Shown here: positions 56,180 to 64,000 of the stretch, piece after piece
Layout: every line of letters begins with the position of its first letter
Position numbering within the stretch: position 1 is the stretch's first letter
NCBI GenBank assembly: GCA_948099385.1
Contig: CANUEZ040000164.1
Span: 3,114,501-3,178,500, forward strand
Length of the DNA: 64,000 nt
DNA from: Fasciola hepatica
Taxonomy: Eukaryota; Platyhelminthes; Trematoda; Plagiorchiida; Fasciolidae
Direction: 5' to 3'
Notes under the pieces: generated by a model
The model's database searches: none
What the model was told of the DNA's origin: nothing
Seen by the model: only the letters and a program-made list of their open reading frames with translations
Made by a program: the position numbers and the translations under genes

Positions 56180-57656
56180 TTATCCAAACTCCCGTGGCCT
56201 TAAAAGAATGTTCAGTTGACCTCTGTGACTTTGTGGGCTTGGCGATGGAAAGAACGGCTGTTTTAGATTGAAGCATCTCAGATATAAAGTCTCAGCTCTT
56301 GAAGTTGGCATATACGGTATTTAAACTCGCCCCCTAATGTGCATCACTGAACGCACCGAACATTCTACCTTACAAAACCTGACAACGGTCGGCCGCTTTA
56401 TTGACTCTGCTGCGTCTGAAGTTCTCATGAGATTGAGGAATTCTCGTAATGCAGTCGTTTTTATTGTCCCAGAGAGAATAACTCCTGAACATGTCAAGCA
56501 TACACTGTTGAATGCATGTGGTATGGCCCACCTTTCTTGTCAAATAACAAGGCTGCCTAAGCTCGTTCAGCGCTCCAACTGTCCAATTCTTATGCGATTT
56601 GTAGATGATTCATCTGCCAAAGAATTCATTAAGATGCGTAACACTACAGCTTCTGATTTCCTTTATAAAAACGTAAAAATAGCCGAAAATAAAACCCCTC
56701 TTCAAAAAGATATTGCTTGATCTTTCTCAACTTTCCCGACGAGAAAGACTTTTGATAGTACCGAGCCTTCGACACAGACTGTAGTTCGCTCCATCGCTTC
56801 TTCTCGAGCCCCCACTGCTTTATCTCCATGCGCGCCTCCTGCCTCTTCACGAGCGCCCACTGCCTCCTCATCTGCTCCCGTACTGAACTCTTCAAAACCT
56901 GATCGCATTACTGTTGATCTAAGCATTTCCGCTTCCCCCCTCTTACTGCCACTCAGTAAAAGATGCCAACTATTGCCTCGCTCTCCCACCTGATCGCATG
57001 TTGGGCACACCCTCAACTCTGATTCGCCCTCTGTTCCCTCCGGTGCTAAGCTGCTCGCCGTCCAGAGGAAAAGGTCTACCAGTCTTCCCACTCTTCTCAC
57101 AAACCCCTCCTTCATTCAACTGTCTCCTCCTAAAGCAACTCGCTCTAACCCACGGAATAGGATTTCGACCTTAGAAAATACCCTTTGCTGCAATACATCG
57201 TTGATCCCTACAAATTTACCGTGCTCACTGCCTGTCAATACCAAAATACGGCCTCATCACACCGTCCAATCTGCCTCATGTCGTACTTCTCACCTAACAA
57301 CTATCTCCACTGCTCCCGCTTCTAACTGCTCCATATTTGGTGTACCACCCAACTTGAGTTACCCCTCCCACAATGTGCAGCTTAATCTACCACCCTACAC
57401 CCCTATTCCTCACAAATTTTCTACCCTGCCCTCTACACCCCCCTTCAGCCAATACTCGATTCCGACTGGCCGGTATTTCTCGACTGCCCCTAATCACCCC
57501 TGTCTGATATCGACCCGCCAAACCCCACAGGTTTTTCCCTTTGCTCCGATGTTTCCCCCTCGGTTGATGCCCAGTCTCTCTACCCCTCAGCAGTCCCTCT
57601 CACTGCAACATTTAATCCAGCTTGGCTGGAAGCCACCCCATCTGAACCTCCACTAG
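56180..57656 (+). pseudogene. Family F ORF1
   Basis: The frame at 56337-56720 has a predicted helix-rich start and HLSCQITRLPKLVQRSNCP, then ILMRFVDDSSAKEFIKMR and YKNVKIAENKTPLQKD. The same pattern is recognisable at 32990 and 52040. After a stop at 56718 the sequence continues Pro/Ser-rich (57201-57656 is open). Upstream, 56220-56330 reads D-L-C-D-F-V-G-L and a helix in a frame with stops, probably the ORF1 N-terminus. It would be an RNA-binding component of the retrotransposon particle. Confidence 0.65.
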
Positions 57657-57679
57657 CCTCAACATCAACATATTCCCTT

Positions 57680-58487
57680 TTGACCCTAATCTCCGCTCCT
57701 TCCAATCGGGATAGCCTGCCTCCTTCCAACTTACACTACCCCCCTGATATGCCTATACCACCTCCCACAAATGGTATATCTCTAGCCTTAGTCAACTCGC
57801 GTTCTATTCTTGACAAACTCCCGCACCTAAAAAAACTCGTCCTCACAAATAATTACGATATTATCTTGATAAGGGAATCCTGGCTGTCTGAGAGCAGTCC
57901 CAACGATCAAGTAACTTTGGTAGGGTACAGTCTTCTAAGGACCAACAGACCGAACCGGCGTGGTCGTGGGTGTCTAGCCTACGTCAAGGATATCTACTCC
58001 ACGACCCCTCTTTTACATACGGCGCTTGATTCTATTCCCGATCCTCTCTGGTTCACTATCAACCTCCAGGGTACTGTTCTTCACATTGGCTGCATGTATC
58101 GTTCACCAAATTGCCCCAGTTCCTTGTTTCCACTTCCCAGTAGGTCTTTCAAACACCTCTCTTTCCTTCCCTCTGGAACCAAGCTTATCGCGGGTGACTT
58201 TAATCTCCCTCACTTTTGCTGGCCCCTCGGCTTCTCTCAATCTTATGGACCTGATCACTAGCATTCATATTGGTGGCTGGGCACAACATGTTGTCGGACC
58301 TACCAGAAATGGGAACATACTAGATCTTGTATTTACTCATAACATGCCTTTCATCGACGTGTCCGTAACACAAAATTTCCCTGCGGTGACCATAAAATGG
58401 TTATCTGCCATCTGCCCCTTAGTGGCCCACCTAATCCCGCACACCCCTCCAAAAATGCATTCTTATGCAGAAAATAGGCCTTGCTAG
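57680..58487 (+). pseudogene. Family F APE-type endonuclease, best copy
   Basis: Frame 1 (57680-58261): LALVNSRSILDKL (Asn motif), IILIRESWL (catalytic Glu), RGRGCLAYVK, LHIGCMYRSPN and AGDFNLPHFCWP with Asp and Asn intact. A frameshift near 58225 moves the reading to the second frame, which gives GGWAQHVV and NILDLVFTHN. The final motif reads G-D-H-K-M-V in a third frame near 58388, where S-D-H is usual. Apart from these two shifts the domain is nearly complete. Confidence 0.8.
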
Positions 58488-58578
58488 TCACGCTTATTCG
58501 CTAGAAAGCCTGGGGTTAGTACTTCCTCACCCATGACCCTCAGCTTGCTGCTGATATTTCCTACTCCTTCTTTTCCGA

Positions 58579-59964
58579 GTGTCTGAAAAACTGTCTGATA
58601 CTTCCCAGACTGTATCTAAAAAGAGGTCGCCTGTCTCGCCACTCCATACGAAGTATCACAAACTTCTCAAACAACCACATAATTCGTACGACTTTTCAAT
58701 TTTTATTCATCTAAACCGCCTCTCCACACTTATTCAAAGACAAGATAATAAGCGACTTCGTGACCAAGAGGCTAAGGCATTGAGTCATCCCAACAAGCCG
58801 CAACTTCTTTCTATGTTGCATAAGTCCAGAAACGCTGATGTCAAGGCCGACTTCCAACTTCTGATTCTGAATAATAACTCATCTACCACCTCCCCACCTT
58901 GTTTAGCCGAAGCTTTCAATGCATTCTTTGCTTCAGCCATGGCTCCAGCTGCTGTCACTGATCTCATCGTTCACAGGTTGTCTTAATTACTGGGCACATT
59001 TCTAATCCTAAGCCAGTTACTAGCGGTGTTATTCAGGGCAGTGTTTTAGGCCCCCTGCTTTTCCTCTTATGGCATGTTTCCGGCAATACTTGGTGGCAAG
59101 CAGTTTTTGTTCGCAGACAACATTAAGATGGTCTACCCTTCTTTGACTGGCAACTTCAGTACTACTATCCCTAAAATCTCCGCTGATTTAGCCGCTCATG
59201 ACGAATGGTGCTCAACCTGAGCGACGAAATTCTCCGCCGACAAGTGTATTTTTCTTACTTACAAATGCTTGGTTCCTCCTGATTCTTTATGCATCGGCGG
59301 TTTACCCGTCGGCAACCAGCCGTTAGTAAGAAACTTTGGCTCAATCTATTCTTGTTCTTTCAACTTCTCGGAACATACGGTCTTTCAAACGGCGAAGGCT
59401 AAAATGTGTCTTGGTCTTCTGTTCAGATCCTTTTAGCTTAGGGAGAGCATTCTCTACATATACAAAGTACATGCCGGGCCCCTTCTCGAATATTATCCCC
59501 TATTCTTCACTAGCATGAGAAAATCCGGCAGGATTATTACTGAACGTATTCAAAGAAGATTCAAAAAGCAGCTTATCGGTTGGTCGGCAAACTTAAACTA
59601 CGGGGAACGATGCTTGTCTCTCAAAATCGAACCATTATGGTTTTGTAGCGTCAAACTTAATCTGGTATTTCTGTATAAGCTAATGACTATGCAATCCTAC
59701 TCCTTCAACCAGTTGTGCTTCTGCCCGGATACTGGATATTCACTCCATAATAGACAATATATTATTACCGCACCCTCCGCGAGGACTGTTCTACGCTCTA
59801 AATTCTTTCTCTTCACGTACTCCAGTACCCGGGGTAAACTTCCTTTGCACATCAGATCTTCGCAGTCAAAGTATTCTAACATGCATGCTATTGATAAATT
59901 CCTTTCTATCCTAACTGTTTTGCGCTTATTCAACGTTCACATGACCGAGAGCCAAGCTCACTAG
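58579..59964 (+). pseudogene. Family F linker, deleted RT and C-terminus
   Basis: 58579-58986 is the linker and ends with CLAEAFNAFFASAMAP, then a stop. At 59010-59080 the sequence resumes at PVTSGVIQGSVLG then PLLFLL, so roughly 150 codons of RT fingers and motif A are gone. At 59110-59121 the catalytic box reads F-A-D-N (GAC changed to AAC). 59336-59518 is the thumb, and 59515-59964 the C-terminus with IEPLWFCSVKLNLVFLYKL and a basic tail. Confidence 0.75.
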
Positions 59965-59970
59965 AAAGGC

Positions 59971-60343
59971 CTCAACTTTTGAGCCATTCCTCTGCTTTCT
60001 CGCTTTACATTACCTTCCTAAATAACTTCACCGCTTTTGAAATTCTGAATGCCTTGTTTCACCGCTTCTCCTTAGACTTAGCCATCGACACACGTAAAGC
60101 ATGTCTGCATCCACTCTTTTTTTCCATGCCAATTTATAGCATCTTGCCAATTTTACTTTGAAATAAGTCCCTCCAGATGCGTTCACATTTATAGAGAGAC
60201 CACCGTAATACTCCCCACAGACTGTCAATATGCCTCATCTGCTCCACGATTTATTACCTTTATTTAGTTATATAGCGTCTGCGGCCCTGAAACCAACCTC
60301 AAAAAAGCCATAGGAACTGCATCAGTAACCAACACCTGGTCGG

Positions 60344-60387
<44 letters not shown>

Positions 60388-60740
60388 TCATTACTCTCCT
60401 GTAATTATTATCACAAGCATGGTGGGTAACTCAATGCTCCTCGATATCTCTTAGCTTACAATGCCTCTTTACCGCACGAGGTCTCAACACATATACTTCC
60501 CTCGCCACCTCTGCGATTTTGGACTGGAAAATCCTGTTTCATTTATCTCACTTAGCGCGGGTCACAAACTGAACTCAACACCCGATTATGGCGTCACCAA
60601 TTCTGCCCCCACCCTATCCCCCAGCTAAGTTTCTGCCCTTATTTCATGCAGAACTGAGTCTTTTCTTCTGCTGGAAATGAAATATTAGTCTTCTCATGGA
60701 ACTTTTCAGCCTCACCTGTGCGTTCCCTTTTTTAGTCTCA
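59971..60740. other. Pyrimidine-rich spacer
   Basis: Probably the 3' end of the F element followed by unassigned sequence and the TA run at 60345-60386. No gene seen. Confidence 0.4.
60345..60386. repeat. (TA)n microsatellite
   Basis: About 42 uninterrupted TA bases. Confidence 0.98.
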
Positions 60741-62208
60741 CGATTCATGGCCTCAGTCCGTCTTAGGGATCCGCTGCATCGATGAGCCAGTGCTTCACTT
60801 TTGTTCTTGTTTCCGTTAACCGTTGATCCTCAGCTGGGCTATACCCAGACTGCGTTTCTCTTTCCCATTTCCCTTTCCAGTTGTCCTGAATGCCAGCCAA
60901 CCACCTTGGGCACTACTCCGACCACTTTTCTGGCTGGCGAGCCTGGATAATAATGCTGTATGGCCGTCCGTCGATCGCTGTTACCGTTGGCTCTGTTGTC
61001 CAAGTTCCCACAATCCGTCCAGTCGGTCCTGGATCATGTACCCTTATCGTGGTGTCTCAGCCCTCTGTACAACCATCAGTGAACACTCGAGCCAATCCCA
61101 ACTGTGCGGGGTGCGGTCAGATCCACGGCTTCTGCCGGCGCACATCGGGCGTGCAGGCCATCTAAAAGGATGTGCGAGCGCAATTAGGCTAGTTGACTAC
61201 ACCTCCTGCGTTCGCTCCACGAAGTGTTTTTTCAAGTTGGGTGTCTAGCTCACAGTCAGCCTCACCCACTAGCACCGGTTGCGGATTTCTAGCTCTAACT
61301 CTCCTCGCCACGCCGCATTTATCACTGTCCGTGTCGGACCGCATGCTTCTACCATTCTTCCGCCAAATTTCGCTCATCTATCTTCTTGTTAGCACTCTTA
61401 TCACTTCCCTTCCGTGTCGTTCTACCTCCGTATGCACACCAATCCTTTCTGTTTTTGTTCCTACCGTGTTTTACAATGACAACCCTCACTGCATGGTGTC
61501 ACTCTCGCCCTATCCACTTTACTCGGCCCAAGTCCGAAATATGTTCTTTTCCACCCATTTCGCCCCTGTGAGCTTCTAAGTAGTATTCACTTTGTACCCC
61601 CATGTGCCTATAAAGCTGATTGACCGCATACCTTATTAGCTACCATTCTACGATGTCATTTTTTGTCCATCTTATACCCCCCACCATTACCCCCAGACAC
61701 ATCAGTAACCATGACAAATCCCCATATGAGAACTCGCCGTTCCAGACTTTGCGTTTTTTACGACCGAATGTATTACCTTTTTACCATCTCCGTTTATTTC
61801 ATGTCTGAATCCGTAATTCTTCTGTGCATCGTCCTTTTAGGCTCTGAACCGATTAGCAACTTCTGGCTCAACCCCTTGCAGCAATGGCCTGTAAGCACGT
61901 AACTCTTCAGTTCCAGTCTCCCAACTCCGAAGCACAACTATTTTTCGTGTTTTTTTGTTCTATCACAGGCTTTCCCGTCCGGATTCTTTTCTTCTCCTCG
62001 ATCTCCATCTTGTGTCATCTGCCGTGAAACAATCTGATTCATCATCTCTTACTTGGTTTCCTCTGGTCAACGCTCTCGTCTGCTTCGTACATTGCTCGCC
62101 ACAGGCATCTTCATCGTGCCCTTCAGGCTGCGCCGCTTTTCCGAGTTCCACTCAGTGCAACGTCACCGCAGCGTCTCCGAAATAAACTATTATCATTATT
62201 ATAAAAAG
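60740..62208 (+). repeat. Family A pyrimidine-rich repeat, copy at the right end
   Basis: Collinear with 1150-2730. It ends with 'tctccgaaataaac' and an ATT-type run at 62176-62205, which I take as its 3' tail. The 5' boundary is somewhere near 60740, because similarity to 1150 ('cgatgagc', then 'ttccg/agttaac') is still visible there. The longest plus ORFs (60823-61248, 61193-61579) are not preserved in copy 1. Confidence 0.65.
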
Positions 62209-62214
62209 CTGAAC

Positions 62215-63525
62215 GATCCGATAAGCAGTTGGGAGTATTTCCTGTCGAGTGGCTTGACTGCGGCTCCATTGTCTAATAGAGGTTCCACTCGGGCCTCTGT
62301 CGGTAGGAGCCTAAGTGGCATTTATGGTTATCCAGTTTGGCGACTGAGACAGTGGGAGACAACGAACCTGAAATAAAGGGGGGTTGTAGTCTGTACGTGG
62401 TTCCAGCTGTGGGTTGTGGCAATCGATGACGACAATACTAATGAACTGGCCAGGTTTATGTGGATGGGGCATGGATGAAGTTTTATTGAAGCAGTCAGTG
62501 GAACCTACTCCACATTCTGGGTGAGGTAGGCCCGCAGTGGGTTGCGCCATAGTGCTACAGGCTAGAGAAGTTTTGTACGCCGGTTAGGAAACTGTGTAGC
62601 ATTCCAAAGGATTTACTGTTTACAAGTTGGAGCTGCAGTGCTGGGATACTGACGAAAAACCTGAGGCTTCAAGTTTTAGAGTAGTTGCAAATGGTAACTC
62701 TCAATACCTTTTGCTTACGCAGAACGCAGTCTGGCACCGAGACTATAATACGGGTCTCAAGTAACAAACTGGGAGTGAATGGGATTGGTACACTGTTCGC
62801 GTAGCGCTATACCGTTACTGGCTCTTCTGGTATAGTAGTTATTCTATAATGAATAGTTCCTGAGGAGCCTCAAGGTAGAAGAAACTATTGCGGTGTCGGT
62901 GGCCATGCGTTAGAGGAAACTGGTCACGTGCCGAGAATCGTAGACGTAAGTTCTCCTATGCTCCTACGTGATGGTGCTGTGGTACTGAGACTATACTCGA
63001 GTGTGAGCAAAGAAATCTTATGCAGTGGTGATTGCAAGGTTATCGTGGTATCTTTGTCGTCGTTATCATACAGCAGAGCAGGACAACATCGATGTGAAGA
63101 CATGTTCGGAGAACAGTGAGAGGTGGGAATGAGATGGGGCCAAATTATTATCAGGGAAGCTAACTCTAACGGTCTACATTCAGCTCTCATGGTAGACGGC
63201 ACTAGGGCCTACTTCAAGTAGGGAGGTAGCACGATACGCAACTATTTGCATCTAGCAAGTGGGGCTCCAAGAATGATCCACACGTTTTAGACGCCATTAT
63301 TATTTTTTATGGTTTCATCACGGTCAGATATCTAGCTGTCAGAGGGGTTGAAAGCTCACACATCCCTGCCGAAACATTGGCCGCATGTAACAGGCCGCGT
63401 TGGGAATAGGTCAGACACACCAGTCAACCCCCGGCAAAGCTGCAACCCTAAAACATGGGTCACGTGACAAGGCTAGTGCGCCAGGGAGACAAAGCAGTGG
63501 GGCATTTTTTCTCACTTTTTTAAGC
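62215..63525 (-). repeat. Family B repeat, copy 2
   Basis: Landmarks are listed under the copy at 22055. Both copies end at the same side with 'gtgacaaggct.gt', 'acaaagcagtggggtattttt'-type sequence and a T run (23385 and 63520). Order and spacing are preserved with small indels, so they derive from one source unit of about 1.3 kb. Confidence 0.75.
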
Positions 63526-64000
63526 CAATCTCTTACATGTTGATGTTCGTGTCTAGTTGATGGTCAACTCTGTGCAGGGAGACCATCACGGCCAGGAATA
63601 TTTACACATGTACCGCGCCAACACTAGCCTTATCCGCGAAGTCAGAACCCCGAGGCAGTTTACATGCGACAGAAAAAGCAGGGAAAGGTAGAGTCACCAA
63701 CAGCCCGCGATTATTCGATGGGGTTTATGTTCACCAAAACACCACTTCGCAGAAAGACTGAGCACTACTTGCAACACTAACAACGTGATGCGTCAGGCAG
63801 ATCCACAGACGGTTCGTAGTTGTGTTCACTAATTATCCGATGTTATATAGGCCAATCATGGAGGATGCTAGAATTATGTGATAGGGAGGGAAGCTGGGCT
63901 ATGAATGTCTGATGATTCGATATAGGGCGACTACTGGATGGAAGTTGAGGAGTCTGACGAGTGCTGCGTCTTGAGTTAGAGACAGGGGCGAACACTGAAT
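63526..64000. other. No recognisable gene
   Basis: Mixed-composition sequence after the B repeat. No ORF or repeat match was recognised. Confidence 0.4.

Larger units (their letters stand above)
56100..59970 (+). mobile_element. CR1-like LINE, family F, copy with RT deletion
   Basis: ORF1 (about 56180-57656), endonuclease (57680-58487), linker (58579-58986), then a jump directly to the SGVIQGSVLG block (59020) and on to the C-terminus (59515-59964). The RT fingers and motif A are absent. The coding strand is pyrimidine-rich. It is the best copy for the ORF1 and endonuclease of this family. Confidence 0.8.

Noticed and set aside
1..64000. CRISPR array, prokaryotic operon or phage system
   Set aside because: No regularly spaced short repeats, no tightly packed ORFs, and all recognisable proteins are eukaryotic retroelement or animal-type sequences.

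Overview
This window looks like a repeat-dense intergenic or heterochromatin-like stretch of an animal genome. The best guess is a parasitic flatworm, possibly a diphyllobothriid-type tapeworm. That guess rests on the mix of CR1-like, RTE-like and BEL/Pao-like retroelements and on AT microsatellites and (ATT)n-tailed repeats; the species cannot be fixed from the sequence alone. No operons, rRNA, tRNA or CRISPR were seen, and I recognise no functional host gene. Nearly every readable coding segment is the decayed remains of a retrotransposon, with stops and frameshifts.

Layout. 1-620: 3' part of a CR1-like RT ('family F', plus). 1150-3990: two head-to-tail members of a pyrimidine-rich non-coding repeat ('family A'). 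4940-6730: Ty3/gypsy-like pol debris (minus). 8630-10390 and 10990-12740: two further non-LTR RT relics (plus). 15900-16620: repeat fragments. 16735-21105: the best preserved element, a CR1-like 'family G' LINE on the minus strand, with a zinc-finger ORF1, an APE endonuclease and an uninterrupted 425-codon RT ORF. 22055-23390: 'family B' repeat. 24020-28380: two F copies in opposite orientation. 28681-32654: two identical 773-bp inverted arms around a degenerate ~600-bp tandem duplication. 32880-39030: a long F copy whose RT is split by a processed pseudogene of PRPP-synthetase-associated protein (36215-37905, minus). 39030-42780: mostly unassigned. 42780-45830: BEL/Pao pol relic. 46920-48860: 5'-truncated second copy of G. 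51475-53430: F ORF1. 53533-55672: two outward-facing RTE endonuclease fragments. 55673-55900: SINE-like repeat. 56100-59970: F copy with an internal RT deletion. 60740-63525: A repeat joined directly to a B repeat.

How the parts relate. F, G and two other non-LTR groups supply the autonomous machinery (ORF1p, endonuclease, RT). A, B and the short (ATT)n-tailed repeats have no convincing coding capacity and may be non-autonomous passengers or untranslated parts of LINEs. The PRPSAP copy shows that a host mRNA was reverse-transcribed into this locus after the F copy arrived. The sharpest unexplained structure is the perfect inverted repeat: its outer flanks look homologous but diverged, which suggests gene conversion, a young inverted duplication or an assembly artefact.

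All homology statements come from reading translations and comparing stretches by eye. No alignment or database search was run.
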